From Puniceibacterium sp. IMCC21224 (GTDB lineage Bacteria > Pseudomonadota > Alphaproteobacteria > Rhodobacterales > Rhodobacteraceae), in assembly GCF_001038505.1 (NCBI RefSeq), contig NZ_LDPY01000001.1, positions 1,364,001 to 1,428,000 on the forward strand: 64,000 nucleotides of DNA, given 5' to 3'. The translations under genes were made by a program, and so were the position numbers. The notes under the pieces are model-generated. The model made no database searches, was not told where the DNA came from, and was given only the letters and a program-made list of their open reading frames with translations. Within the stretch, counting starts at the first letter, position 1. Every line of letters starts with the position of its first letter. Of this stretch, positions 1 to 8,909 are shown piece after piece.

Positions 1-798
1 CGACAGCGCCTGATGGGCTGACAGCACAACAACGCAGACGCGGCTGTCGCTGATCGCATTCAGCGTGATCTGTTCGCGCATCATGAAGGTGTCGTTCACG
101 CCGGGTGTATCGCGGAAACACAGGCCCGTCGGATAGGTCGGAATGTCGATATAAAGGTCTGCCAGTTTGGTGATGTCGGCATAGACACCTTCGTCTGGCG
201 TGTCCGAATCGTCGGGATCACCATAGCAGATATAGCGGTCGATGACGTCCTTTTCTATGGTTTCGAACGCGTGGCTCGCCCCAAGAAGGTCGTGAAATTT
301 GTCACCAAGACGCTGTTCCGTGGTCTGGCGCATCTCCATGACCTGGTTCTTGACGGCGACCGCTTCGGTTTCAAATCCGGCGCGGTTGGCCATTTCACCA
401 AGTCGACCGCCGGTGGTCACCAAGCGATCCCATTCCATTTCATCGAAGAAACGGAACAATGCGCTGGTCTTTGGCGGGCGGCGACGGGAATTCAGGTGGA
501 TCGCGGTGATGACCGAGGTCCAGGGATTGACGTCCGAGGGCAGCAACTCGGTCTGACCGATCAAAGCATTCAACAATGTGCTCTTGCCAGCCTTGACCTG
601 GCCGATCACGCTGACCGCCGGTTCAAAGGAAACGATCTTTTCGGAAATGTTTTCAACCGCTTCCTGTACAAACGGAAGCGAACTTTCGGCCAGTGCCTCG
701 GTCGCTCTTTCGACACGCTGAAGGCGTTGCCAAAATTCTTCCAATTGGGCAAAGCCGCCCTTCCCAAACAACGCAAAAGATTCGTCTTCAGAGAACAT
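1..798 (-). CDS. Dynamin-like GTPase, N-terminal 266 residues (3' end outside window)
   Basis: The frame opens at ATG 798 and stays open to the window edge, so the C-terminus is missing. Visible GTPase motifs are the P-loop GQVKAGKST (residues 66-74), a switch I-like NPWTSVIT (91-98) and the G3 motif DTPG (230-233). The long spacing between switch I and G3 and the P-loop context resemble bacterial dynamin-family proteins, which bind and remodel membranes, more than translation or Ras-type GTPases. The N-terminal 60 residues are helical and charged, as expected for a bundle segment. It lies downstream of the Roadblock/LC7 gene on the same strand with a 136 bp gap, so co-expression is plausible. 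The G4 motif and the helical or membrane-binding regions are outside the window. Family assignment is fairly sure; cellular role is unknown. Confidence 0.8.
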   Translation of the reverse strand, partial: MFSEDESFALFGKGGFAQLEEFWQRLQRVERATEALAESSLPFVQEAVENISEKIVSFEPAVSVIGQVKAGKSTLLNALIGQTELLPSDVNPWTSVITAIHLNSRRRPPKTSALFRFFDEMEWDRLVTTGGRLGEMANRAGFETEAVAVKNQVMEMRQTTEQRLGDKFHDLLGASHAFETIEKDVIDRYICYGDPDDSDTPDEGVYADITKLADLYIDIPTYPTGLCFRDTPGVNDTFMMREQITLNAISDSRVCVVVLSAHQALS

Positions 799-934
799 AT
801 TGTTACTCGCAAACTAGTTTGGTTCGAGTGCGCGGGGTGTTGCGAGGCGGCGGCAATTTTTGGCGCCGCTTCGCAACCTCCGGCAGTTTCAGATCACACC
901 TCATCGGTCCGAAGGTTGATCAGTCTCAGCAGGC

Positions 935-1291
935 TCAGACTTCGAGGGTCGCTTCGCACTGCTTCACGTTCAAACGCGCCATACCAAGGTTCGCCTGCTT
1001 CTTGTCCAGAGCAACATAGAGGAAGATGGCACTGTTGGTCGAAAGCGGGCGGATCAGGTGATACTGCTGGCCGAGGGTGATCAGGATGTCTTCGATCGAG
1101 TCTTTCAGGCCCAGGGCCTTCATCGCGGCGTTCTTGGCACGTACCACTTCGGTGTTTGCTGCACCGGCGGCTTCGAGATCCAGTTTGCCAGTGCCCGCTT
1201 CGGACGCCAGCATCAGGCCGGATTCGCTGTCTACGAGGCAAGCGCCAATAAAGCCGGGGATGTTGTTCAGGTTCGAGATATCAGTTGTCAT
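935..1291 (-). CDS. Roadblock/LC7-domain-like small protein
   Basis: A 118-residue protein starting at ATG 1291, with GGAG about 8 bases upstream in AATAGGAGC-like context. A longer open frame continues upstream but has no better start. The pattern GFIGACLVDSESGLMLAS (about residues 11-28), then a helix rich in E, A and K, a hydrophobic strand DILITLG, and a final strand pair matches the Roadblock/LC7 (MglB-like) fold. Members of that family regulate small GTPases or act as dimeric scaffolds. No signal peptide or membrane segment is seen. The next gene downstream on the same strand is a dynamin-like GTPase, suggesting this protein is its partner; that is inference. The domain call rests on pattern and size alone. 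Confidence 0.62.
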   Translation of the reverse strand: MTTDISNLNNIPGFIGACLVDSESGLMLASEAGTGKLDLEAAGAANTEVVRAKNAAMKALGLKDSIEDILITLGQQYHLIRPLSTNSAIFLYVALDKKQANLGMARLNVKQCEATLEV

Positions 1292-2150
1292 TTCATTTGC
1301 TCCAATAGGTTTCAACGATGCCGATATGCCCAGTAGATCAGGGCTGAACTGAGGCAGTTTGGAGAAAAATTTTATCCAGTTTTGACACAACTCTAACGGA
1401 ACGTAACTTTTTATCTTATTGATAAAATTGTATTTTTTAATGAGGCAGGCTCGATTTGTGGCGATAACGTCATATTTTGACAGAATACCCGCAAGAATAG
1501 ATCATTGTTTCTAGATTCTTTTTTTCGCGCCAGAATCTCCAAAAAAAGATGAATGCAACCTTAGGGGTGACGTTAAATGTATGCTCTCATCCTCTGGGCG
1601 TTTTATCTCGATCCCAATTATTGGAGGCGATTCGATATTATAGGGTAGATTCGCAGGCGTATTGGGTAATTTAATTTCAACTTATTGGCGAAATACGTAA
1701 TTCCGTCGGGTCAACCCAAATTCGGTGCCCAATGTAAGATCGGACTGCAACGCCGCTGTTTCAGGCCATAACTGTGCAGAATCAGGTGATTTCGATGCAT
1801 GGCGGGTGAATCTGCGTTGTCCGGGCTGACGGCAAGGGATTGCTTATGCCCTACCTCCCACGGCCTATGCTGCGGAATGTTACCGCTGCCTTGCGGGTCA
1901 ATTCGGTTGCATGTTGCGAATCCGGTGCCGGGTTGATCGGTTTGCCTGCGATGCCAGCAAGCGGTCATATGAGCGATACGGCATAGCCTGAACACGAGAA
2001 ACCGTTGTCAGCTGTTTCGTACCCTCCTAACATCAGAATCGTCTGGGGAGACTTGTTGGGCAGGCGGTCGCTGAACTTCGACCGGCTGAGCCAAGCATCC
2101 TGAATGGAGTTGGGCGGGTAAGCGCCCTTGGTCACAAAGGTGTGGTGCAT
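1292..2150. other. Long spacer between divergent genes, AT-rich in its left half
   Basis: About 860 bases lie between the Roadblock gene (minus) and the XRE/ImmA-like gene (plus). The part near 1390-1700 is clearly richer in A and T than the surrounding genes, with runs of T and A. The right half has normal composition. Short open frames exist (for example minus strand 1711-1995) but they lack ribosome binding sites and coding-like codon use. It presumably holds both divergent promoters; no gene, tRNA or recognised RNA was identified. Confidence 0.5.
1409..1427. promoter_or_regulatory. AT-rich inverted repeat upstream of the Roadblock gene
   Basis: TTTTATC and GATAAAA form a perfect 7 bp inverted repeat around a 5-base centre, about 120 bp upstream of the Roadblock start. 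It could be an operator or a weak hairpin. There is no GC-rich stem, so a terminator is unlikely. Confidence 0.3.
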
Positions 2151-3290
2151 ATGTTGTCAAAATTCGGAAAACTTGCTCGGGATCATCGGGATCAGCTGGG
2201 CCTGACTGTTGACGAATTCGCCCGGCTCATGCGGATGGGTGTGGAGGATATTGAAGCCTGTGAAAACCAGCGGGCGCTGTGCGACGAAGATTTGGTATCA
2301 CAGTATTCGCAGGTTCTGGGCATTTCCAAAGGATCGCAACCGCATTTGAATCTGAGTGATGCCGCCAATGAGGCGAACCAGAGGTACACCTATCACCGCA
2401 AGTTTCTGGGCGATGACCGGTTGATGGCGCTGCTGGCACGGCATGGTGATGCTTTGTCGGATGCCGCCAAAGCCAAAATAAATCGTATTGTCGCTGATGA
2501 CATTGCGCGCCTGGCCTCGATACCAAAATATCAGCCAAAGGATGCTGTTGCCAATGTCGATGATGCTGCGGGTAAGATTGCACCGGAACCGTTACAGCCC
2601 CGCGCGCCGCTGCCCAGCCTGAGTCCTGCCCGCTTTGCCAGCCTGGTCTTGTTGTCCGAAGACATTCGCCAACTTTATATTCAGAACGAAGAGCCATTGT
2701 CTGCCGTTGCATTTCTGAAGGCCGAAGCAGAAAGGAGCGAGGATCTTACTTTCGAAGTATGCGCAAACATGCCGCTCTTTGCGCCAGATTCGGATGTCGT
2801 CATTGCGGGTGGCAGCCGCGGCCATACGATTTTTGCTCAGGAAAGTTTTGTGGCGGGTTGCGTCGCCACGCCCCGGTCGCTTGGGAACCACGTCCTGCTG
2901 CATGAATACGCTCATCACCGGCTTCATGCGGAAGACATCAGGAACGCCGAAGCAGGATATCTGCCACCACACCGGTTGGCGCATCCTGGCGGTGCAATAC
3001 CGCAGGACACTGAACTTGACGCTGCGTTCGCGCTGACCAGCCTGACCGAGCTAGAGGCAGACTTTCTTGCCACCTTGCTGACCATCCCATGGATCAAACT
3101 GGCCGAGGTGGCGATTGAGGGCTACAAGCTGCGCTTTATGACCAGAAAGCTGGCCCGCGATTTTGGCGCACCGGAACAGGTCGCGGAGCGGCTGGTGCGG
3201 TATCTCAGGATAGACGTCGCCCGGGATCGTATCCGCGAAGGGTTGTACCGGCAAAACCGGATCGACCACCCTTTTCTTTTGCTGCTTTAA
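2151..3290 (+). CDS. HTH (XRE-like) and ImmA/IrrE-type metallopeptidase domain protein
   Basis: A 379-residue protein. ATG 2151 is chosen because AAAGG sits 10 bases upstream; GTG 2142 is an in-frame alternative. Residues 1-60 look like a helix-turn-helix of the XRE type (GLTVDEFARLMRMGVEDIEACE). The C-terminal half carries HEYAH at about 251-255 followed by TELEADFLATLL near 300, the HExxH plus downstream Glu arrangement of ImmA/IrrE-like (DUF955) zinc peptidases. In that family the peptidase cleaves a repressor or a stress regulator. Here sensor and DNA-binding parts are fused in one chain. No phage, toxin or integrase gene is adjacent. The substrate and regulon are unknown. It faces away from the Roadblock/dynamin pair across a long spacer. 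Confidence 0.75.
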   Translation: MLSKFGKLARDHRDQLGLTVDEFARLMRMGVEDIEACENQRALCDEDLVSQYSQVLGISKGSQPHLNLSDAANEANQRYTYHRKFLGDDRLMALLARHGDALSDAAKAKINRIVADDIARLASIPKYQPKDAVANVDDAAGKIAPEPLQPRAPLPSLSPARFASLVLLSEDIRQLYIQNEEPLSAVAFLKAEAERSEDLTFEVCANMPLFAPDSDVVIAGGSRGHTIFAQESFVAGCVATPRSLGNHVLLHEYAHHRLHAEDIRNAEAGYLPPHRLAHPGGAIPQDTELDAAFALTSLTELEADFLATLLTIPWIKLAEVAIEGYKLRFMTRKLARDFGAPEQVAERLVRYLRIDVARDRIREGLYRQNRIDHPFLLLL

Positions 3291-3564
3291 GCGGTGTGCG
3301 AGGGGCGCATATCTCGAATTAATCGCTCCACGTCGCTGCGGGGCCGGGCTTGCCTCGTGAGTAGGGCAAAAGCAAAGTGCGTTGATTGTTGGTACCATGG
3401 GTCAGATGCGCTCGCATCGCAGATGACAACATCACCCGCTTAGCTGACCCGCGCTGTGGTTGAACGTCGCGCAATAGCGTAGCCGCTCAAAACCATAGCC
3501 TTGCGCTGCCGCTTTGACGCCCGAAAGGTCCGGCATCTCTGGAATCGGGAAAGGAATCTAATAT

Positions 3565-3641
3565 TGGTCGGAGTGAGAGGATTCGAACCTCCGACCCCCT
3601 GCTCCCGAAGCAGGTGCGCTACCAGGCTGCGCTACACTCCG
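3565..3641 (-). tRNA. tRNA-Pro(CGG)
   Basis: The minus strand folds into a 77-nt cloverleaf with encoded CCA. Acceptor arm CGGAGTG pairs with CACTCCG, the D arm is GCGC/GCGC, the anticodon stem CCTGC/GCAGG closes the loop TTCGGGA (anticodon CGG), and the T arm GGAGG-TTCGAAT-CCTCT is canonical. It reads proline codon CCG. It lies just upstream of nothing on its own strand except the spacer toward the HTH/ImmA gene. Confidence 0.95.
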
Positions 3642-3686
3642 ACCGTGGCGGGCGGGATAGCCCGTCGCGCGAGGTTTGGCAAGGGG

Positions 3687-4652
3687 TCAGTGTCGATCCA
3701 CGCCACGGCTCGTGCGCAATCGCAGCAAACTGCTGACCCGGGGCATTGTCGCGGTTTCGAACCTGCTGCGGCTCTTGAGCACCGGGGTGTTCTCTGATGT
3801 ATCGGCGTTCCCTTCGCGCAGCACGATATAGACGCCGCTGGCGATGATGATCGACGCGCCAATCAGGGTCACAGTGTCGGGCCATTCGTCAAAGAACATT
3901 GCGCCAAACACTGTGGCCCAAAGGATCTGGGAATACTGCATCGGTGCCACGATCACGGCCTCGGCGGCCTTGTAGGCATAGATTATGATCATCGACGCGG
4001 CGAAGCCCAGCACGGCCATGCCGGCGTTCAGGGCCAGATGTTCAATCGGCATCGGTACGTAGACAACAGCGGTCAGCGCGCCCATCACGATAAAGTTAGT
4101 CAGCATCGGATACAGCACCAGCACCACCGGGCGCTCTTCGTTGCCGATCTTGCGCACAATAATCGAGGCCAGAGCCGAGCCACAGGCGGCAAACAGCGCG
4201 GCCAGATGGCCAAGCTCAAACTGCGTGGCACCGGGGCGCAGCACGACGATAACACCACACAGGCCGACAATTACCGCCATCCAGCGGCGCAGGCGGACAC
4301 GTTCGCCCAGAATTGGGATCGACAGGATGGTGATCAGCAGCGGCGCGGCAAAGATGATCGCATACACCTCGGCCAGTGGCAGGGTGGTGAAGGCGTAGAA
4401 CGCCGACGCGGCTGTGATCATCGCGGCGGCTGTCCGCAATCCGGTCCACCAGGGATGCACAGGGCGCAAGTGGCCGGGTTCTGAATCGCGGATCAGCATG
4501 ACCACAACCAGGGGAAAGCTGAACAGAACGCTGAAAAACACGATCTGGAAGGGGCTGTAGTAGACGCCCAACGCTTTGACGATCACATCATGCGTGGCAT
4601 AAAGTCCAAAGGACAGGAGCGCGAGCAAGGCGCCTTTTGCGTTCGGTCCCAT
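3687..4652 (-). CDS. DMT-family (EamA) transporter
   Basis: A 321-residue hydrophobic protein with about ten predicted membrane helices arranged as two EamA repeats. The first begins GALLALLSFGLYATHDVIVK and the second begins near HLAALFAACGSALASIIVRK. This is the drug/metabolite transporter superfamily of inner-membrane exporters; the substrate cannot be read from sequence. The length is typical (280-320). The last 40 residues are a hydrophilic tail rich in R and S. It stands alone between leuB and tRNA-Pro on the minus strand. Confidence 0.85.
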   Translation of the reverse strand: MGPNAKGALLALLSFGLYATHDVIVKALGVYYSPFQIVFFSVLFSFPLVVVMLIRDSEPGHLRPVHPWWTGLRTAAAMITAASAFYAFTTLPLAEVYAIIFAAPLLITILSIPILGERVRLRRWMAVIVGLCGVIVVLRPGATQFELGHLAALFAACGSALASIIVRKIGNEERPVVLVLYPMLTNFIVMGALTAVVYVPMPIEHLALNAGMAVLGFAASMIIIYAYKAAEAVIVAPMQYSQILWATVFGAMFFDEWPDTVTLIGASIIIASGVYIVLREGNADTSENTPVLKSRSRFETATMPRVSSLLRLRTSRGVDRH

Positions 4653-4760
4653 ACCTAGCTTCCCATGTTTTCGCTAACATCTTCTTGCTAATCACGCGTC
4701 CGCATTGGGATCAAGATCAAAGACCTAGAGTCGCAGGCTTGCACCGTAGCCGGAAACGCA

Positions 4761-4791
4761 AAGGCCCCCGGATTATAGTTCCGGGGGCTTT
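4761..4791 (-). terminator. Rho-independent-type terminator after leuB
   Basis: GCCCCCGG and CCGGGGGC form a perfect 8 bp stem around 9 bases, extended by A-T pairs. On the minus strand the hairpin follows the leuB stop by about 24 bases and runs into CCTTTGCGTTT, a short T-rich tail. Confidence 0.75.
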
Positions 4792-4814
4792 CGGATTCAA
4801 CGTCCGTCGGACGA

Positions 4815-5924
4815 TCAGCTAAGACTGGCGTCCAGTGCTGCGACGACGGCATCGCCCATCTGGCTGGTCGACACCGGGCTGCGCCCCTCTTCACCCAGCA
4901 GATCGGCAGTGCGGTAACCATCGGCCAGCACAGATTCGACGGCCTTTTCCAGACGTGTCGCCTCATCACCCTTGTCAAAGCTGTAGCGCAGCGCCATCGC
5001 GAACGACAGGATACAGGCAATCGGGTTTGCCTTGCCCTGACCGGCAATGTCGGGGGCCGAACCGTGTACCGGCTCGTACAGTGCTTTGGGGCGGCCATTG
5101 GCCATCGGCGCGCCAAGGCTGGCAGAGGGCAACATGCCCAGCGAACCGGTCAGCATCGCCGCGAGATCCGACAGCAGGTCGCCAAAGAGGTTGTCGGTGA
5201 CGATCACGTCAAACTGCTTGGGCCAGCGGGTCAGCTGCATGGCGCCGGCATCGGCGTACATGTGCGACAGTTCGACATCCGGGTATTCGGTGTCGCCGAT
5301 GCGCTGAACCACTTCGCGCCACAGCACGCCGGATTCCATCACATTCGCCTTTTCCATCGAGCACAGCTTGTTGCCGCGCTTGCGCGCCATCTCAAAGCCA
5401 GAGCGCGCGACACGCTCGATCTCGCTCTCGGTGTAGCGCTGGGTGTTGATGCCGACGCGTTCGTTGCCTTCCTTGAAGATGCCGCGCGGTTCGCCGAAAT
5501 AGACGCCGCTGGTCAGTTCGCGGATGATCATGATGTCGAGACCGGCAACGACGTTCTTTTTCAGCGACGAAAAATCCGCCAGCGCGTCAAAGCACTGCGC
5601 CGGGCGCAGGTTGGCATACAGATCCATTTCCTTGCGCAGGCGCAGCAGGCCGCGCTCGGGTTTAACGGAGAAATCCAGGGAGTCGTATTTCGGGCCACCC
5701 ACGGCACCCAGCAGAACGGCATCCACCTCTTGCGCGCGGGCCATGGTGTCATCGTGCAGCGGCGTGCCGTGCTTGTCATAGGCGCAGCCGCCGACAAGAT
5801 CCTCGCTCACATCAAAGGCCAGATCGCGTTTGGTACCGTACCAGTCGATGATCTTGCGCACCTCGGCCATGACTTCGGGGCCGATCCCGTCACCGGGGAG
5901 AATAAGAAGCGAGGGGTTGCTCAT
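4815..5924 (-). CDS. leuB: 3-isopropylmalate dehydrogenase
   Basis: A 369-residue protein that oxidatively decarboxylates 3-isopropylmalate to 2-oxoisocaproate with NAD+, the third step of leucine biosynthesis, in the cytosol. It starts [17 protein letters not shown] and carries the family signature [20 protein letters not shown] and the NAD-binding segment [18 protein letters not shown]. Length matches LeuB. It is followed by a strong terminator. leuC and leuD lie upstream on the same strand, separated by two unrelated genes. Confidence 0.96.
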   Translation of the reverse strand: MSNPSLLILPGDGIGPEVMAEVRKIIDWYGTKRDLAFDVSEDLVGGCAYDKHGTPLHDDTMARAQEVDAVLLGAVGGPKYDSLDFSVKPERGLLRLRKEMDLYANLRPAQCFDALADFSSLKKNVVAGLDIMIIRELTSGVYFGEPRGIFKEGNERVGINTQRYTESEIERVARSGFEMARKRGNKLCSMEKANVMESGVLWREVVQRIGDTEYPDVELSHMYADAGAMQLTRWPKQFDVIVTDNLFGDLLSDLAAMLTGSLGMLPSASLGAPMANGRPKALYEPVHGSAPDIAGQGKANPIACILSFAMALRYSFDKGDEATRLEKAVESVLADGYRTADLLGEEGRSPVSTSQMGDAVVAALDASLS

Positions 5925-6045
5925 GATGGGCGTGTCCTTTGGTCACAAATGCTCAGTCTCGCCTACCGACCTGCGCCGCGGGCGTCAAGATTCGAAGCCC
6001 GCCCCGTAGGTATGCGCCCTGCCAAAAGAATCGCGATTCGATCCA

Positions 6046-7044
6046 TCATGGGGCAATCGTCAGATCGACCCAGACCGGTCTGTGTGGTCCGACGGCTGGT
6101 CCGTGGCCGGCCCCTGCAACCCCAAGGTCGGCCGAGGGCAAAACATAGCTGACCCGCATGGTTCCTGGTCCGGGCGGGGGCCAATGCACCGAATCGCTGC
6201 CAGGTACGGGATCTGTCAGGCGCGAGTCGGCGAGCAGGGCAATCATGGCCGCGTGCAGGCCGTCGCCGCGCTGGGAATCCAGGTTCGCGTCACCGATCAC
6301 CACAAATTCGGACGTCGGCGGCGCCCCGCCAATCGCACCGTCCAGATAGCGGCGCCAGAACGCCACCTCGTCGTGGTTGCGTCGCCCGTTTCGATCCTCG
6401 GGCCCGTCAAAGACTGGCGGCGTGGCATAAAATGCCAGCAAGTGCAGCATCCGGTCCCCCGGCAGATGCAGCGGCACATCCCAATGCGCCGAAGAGGACA
6501 GGCGCTGGACGTCATATCCGGTATCGTCAGGCGACATCAGGTTGCCCGGCAGATCGCGCCACAGCAGGTCACTGAAATCGATCACTTGATCCATACCGAC
6601 TGGAAAACGGCTCATCAGCGCCATACCACCCTGACCCGCGAAATAGCCAAAGCCCTGCGCGTCGCGCGGCCCCCCCAGCCGCCCGTCACCATCTAGATCC
6701 AGGCCGGTCGGCATGCCGGTATTTGGTTTGCGCGCCCAGAGGTAGGGATATCGGTTCGCCCCGTCCGGCATCGCGTTGCGCAGCGCGTTCAGTGCGATCA
6801 GATCAAAGTCATAGTCGATGTTGGTGAGCAGCAGAATGTCCGGGTCCAGCGTATCAATGCCCTCAGTGACAGCGGCTATCTCTGTATCCTCGCCGCGCAG
6901 GATGTCACGCAGCAACAGCCCCGGACCCTTGCGGCTGAGTGGCGCGTGCCAAGTCGCGACCCGGATCGTTTCGGCATACAAAGGTCCTGACAATGTGGGG
7001 ATCAACAGCGCGCAGATCAAAACGGCCGCCGATCGTTGGATCAG
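6046..7044 (-). CDS. Endonuclease/exonuclease/phosphatase (EEP) fold protein, exported
   Basis: The core from about residue 25 on (TIRVATWHAPLSRKG, later VVIGDANLDSQRGDG and a C-terminal GPHRPVWVDL) matches the EEP superfamily, whose members cleave phosphodiesters of nucleic acids or inositol phosphates. The start is uncertain: an ATG at 7173 would overlap the upstream gene by 130 bases, so a start overlapping that gene's stop is preferred (CTG 7044, giving IQRSAAVLICALLIP..PLYAET, a good signal peptide); TTG 7020 is another option. The catalytic GDxN and GP/SDH-like motifs are recognisable although SDH appears as PHRP. Translational coupling with the membrane protein upstream suggests a joint, unknown role. 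Confidence 0.68.
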   Translation of the reverse strand: MIQRSAAVLICALLIPTLSGPLYAETIRVATWHAPLSRKGPGLLLRDILRGEDTEIAAVTEGIDTLDPDILLLTNIDYDFDLIALNALRNAMPDGANRYPYLWARKPNTGMPTGLDLDGDGRLGGPRDAQGFGYFAGQGGMALMSRFPVGMDQVIDFSDLLWRDLPGNLMSPDDTGYDVQRLSSSAHWDVPLHLPGDRMLHLLAFYATPPVFDGPEDRNGRRNHDEVAFWRRYLDGAIGGAPPTSEFVVIGDANLDSQRGDGLHAAMIALLADSRLTDPVPGSDSVHWPPPGPGTMRVSYVLPSADLGVAGAGHGPAVGPHRPVWVDLTIAP

Positions 7045-7868
7045 GCGATCTGTAAATCCGCCTGCGCGTAGGCGCGGCGGCGCTTTTCCTCGATCAGGTC
7101 GGCGATGCGCATCAGGGCCACACCGCGCATCATCAATCCAGCGGGCAGAAAGGCCCATGCACTCATCGTCCATATCAGGGTCTGCGGGTCGGACAGCGAC
7201 ACCGGCTCCATCAGTTGGGACACCACCGACATTGCTGCCGGGATCAGGAATGGCAGCAAAAACCCTAATGCGACGTTAACATGCGCATCCCGTTTGAGCC
7301 GTCGCAGCACATCGCCCCCGGCAGTGGGGTCGAACAGCGGTAAGTTGACCCAGAAATTAAACGAACCACGGCGGATCGGCCAGTTCAGCAGCCGCACGAT
7401 GGCGACAAAAACCAGCATGGTCAGCAGCGACATGAGATAGGCCAGCCCGGCGTGGGTGCGCACCTGCGACAGCGCGCTCTGTGGTGCGTCAGAAGGCACC
7501 AGCAACACCATAAGCCGCACCGGTGAAAACGGGAAATCCATCGCCTGACCAACTTGCCCGCCGAGATTGCCAAGCGCGGTACTGACCGCTGTTGGCTGAA
7601 TCTGACCGCGGCTGATCATGGTCAGCGCAAAGACCGTCGCAAACAGCGCCGCAAAGCGCAGCCGGTTGAATGGCCCGGCGTCGCGAAATTCAAGGAAACT
7701 GGGATAGGCGCTGACATATTCGGAAAAGGTCAGGATCGCAGCAATCAGCGCCAGCAGGGCGATCATCTGGGTCCGGTCAGTAGATCCATCGTGCAACATC
7801 AGCGCGGGCAGTGCAATCAACACTGCCACAAGGAAGGCGCGGCCGCCTGCGCCGATAATGCGTTTCAT
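7041..7868 (-). CDS. Integral membrane protein of unknown function
   Basis: A 275-residue protein; ATG 7868 (MKRIIGAGGRAFLVAVLIAL) is chosen because AAGGGC lies about 10 bases upstream and the first membrane segment follows directly. Six to seven hydrophobic stretches are visible, including MIALLALIAAILTFSEYVSA, LRFAALFATVFALTMISRG, YLMSLLTMLVFVAIVRLLNW and VALGFLLPFLIPAAMSVVSQ. No family signature was recognised. The 3' end runs into the start of the EEP-fold protein, so the two are probably translated together. It sits between leuD and leuB without an evident link to leucine synthesis. Confidence 0.75.
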   Translation of the reverse strand: MKRIIGAGGRAFLVAVLIALPALMLHDGSTDRTQMIALLALIAAILTFSEYVSAYPSFLEFRDAGPFNRLRFAALFATVFALTMISRGQIQPTAVSTALGNLGGQVGQAMDFPFSPVRLMVLLVPSDAPQSALSQVRTHAGLAYLMSLLTMLVFVAIVRLLNWPIRRGSFNFWVNLPLFDPTAGGDVLRRLKRDAHVNVALGFLLPFLIPAAMSVVSQLMEPVSLSDPQTLIWTMSAWAFLPAGLMMRGVALMRIADLIEEKRRRAYAQADLQIA

Positions 7869-8221
7869 CACTGTACTGCCCTTGTAAATCGGACGGACAC
7901 GATGCGATGCCGTGACCTTGTTCCAATCTGATCCCGCCAATTGTGGCGGACTGCCTCATTCTTGCCCAATTTGTGCCTTCTTTTGCCAACTGCCTCAAGC
8001 ATCAGGGAAACAATCGCCAAGGTTTGAGGCCACAAGAGGGAACACGTGGTGCGGGAATGCATCAAGTTCGGGGCAGGAATCTGGCGAAGCTATGGGGTGT
8101 CACAACATCTGGTGGCGCTGGCGAATTGGCCACTATTGCCACGCCAAATACGTAAACAACGTGATTTTGACGGAATATTGCGCGGCACCGTGCCATCAAG
8201 GGTACGGTGCCGCCAGGCAGG
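7869..8221. other. Non-coding spacer downstream of leuD
   Basis: About 350 bases contain the leuD terminator-like hairpin near the right end and presumably the promoter for the membrane-protein/EEP pair near the left. Short frames in all directions lack ribosome binding sites. Nothing else was recognised. Confidence 0.5.
8182..8213 (-). terminator. Hairpin downstream of leuD
   Basis: GCGGCACCGT and ACGGTGCCGC form a perfect 10 bp stem around 12 bases, starting 9 bases past the leuD stop on the minus strand. No T run follows, so it may be a terminator with a weak tail or an RNA-stabilising hairpin. Confidence 0.6.
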
Positions 8222-8827
8222 TCAGACCCAGGGGCGGGACTGGGCTGCTGCGGTTTCGAACGTGTCGATCGCGGTGACCTTTTCCATGGTAAGGCCGATA
8301 TCGTCGAGGCCATTCATCAGGCAATGCTTCTTGAACGTATCGACGTCAAAGGTGAAAACTTCACCATCGGACGTGGTGATGGTCTGCGACTCGAGGTTGA
8401 TTTCCATCCGGGCATTGGCACCCTTTTCCGCGTCCTTCATCAGCACGTCTATCTGCTCTTGCGGCAGGGCGATGGGCAGGATGCCGTTCTTGAAGCAGTT
8501 GTTGTAAAAGATGTCAGCAAAGCTCGGCGCGATAACGCAGGAAATACCGAAATCCTTGATTGCCCACGGGGCGTGTTCGCGGCTGGATCCGCAGCCAAAG
8601 TTTTCGCCAGCCACGATGATCTGTGCTTCACGGTACTGCGGTTTGTTCAGCACGAAATCCGGGATCTCGTTGCGGTCGTCATCATAGCGCATCTCATCGA
8701 ACAGATTCACGCCCAGACCCGAGCGTTTGATCGTCTTTAGAAACTGCTTGGGGATGATCATGTCGGTATCGACGTTGATCAGGTCAAGCGGCGCGGCGAT
8801 GCCGGTGAGTTTGTCGAATTTTTCCAT
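8222..8827 (-). CDS. leuD: 3-isopropylmalate dehydratase, small subunit
   Basis: A 201-residue swivel-domain subunit that pairs with LeuC to isomerise 2-isopropylmalate to 3-isopropylmalate. It shows the family hallmarks [14 protein letters not shown] near residue 22 and [15 protein letters not shown] near residue 75, the loop that contacts substrate. Length is normal. It follows leuC by 82 bases; that spacer holds a strong palindromic repeat, which may uncouple the two genes or act as an RNA processing or stability element. Confidence 0.96.
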   Translation of the reverse strand: MEKFDKLTGIAAPLDLINVDTDMIIPKQFLKTIKRSGLGVNLFDEMRYDDDRNEIPDFVLNKPQYREAQIIVAGENFGCGSSREHAPWAIKDFGISCVIAPSFADIFYNNCFKNGILPIALPQEQIDVLMKDAEKGANARMEINLESQTITTSDGEVFTFDVDTFKKHCLMNGLDDIGLTMEKVTAIDTFETAAAQSRPWV

Positions 8828-8853
8828 TTAGAGTCTCCTTGGAACGGATGGCG

Positions 8854-8899
8854 GGGTTAAACCCCGCCCTGCGGGTTGCGGTAGGGCGGGGTTTAACCC
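8854..8899. repeat. REP-like palindromic element between leuC and leuD
   Basis: GGGTTAAACCCCGCCCT (8854-8870) and AGGGCGGGGTTTAACCC (8883-8899) are perfect 17 bp inverted copies around 12 bases. Each arm is itself partly palindromic around TTAA. The design resembles dispersed intergenic REP/BIME-type repeats rather than a simple terminator, since leuD lies directly downstream and there is no T run. Confidence 0.75.
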
Positions 8900-8909
8900 G
8901 CCGCACCGT

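Noticed and set aside
1711..1995. Possible 94-residue protein in the spacer upstream of the HTH/ImmA gene
   Set aside because: Composition rich in H, C and W, no start signal and no coding-like codon bias.
5064..6152. A 362-codon frame opposite leuB
   Set aside because: It is the antisense shadow of leuB in a high-GC genome and shows no family pattern.
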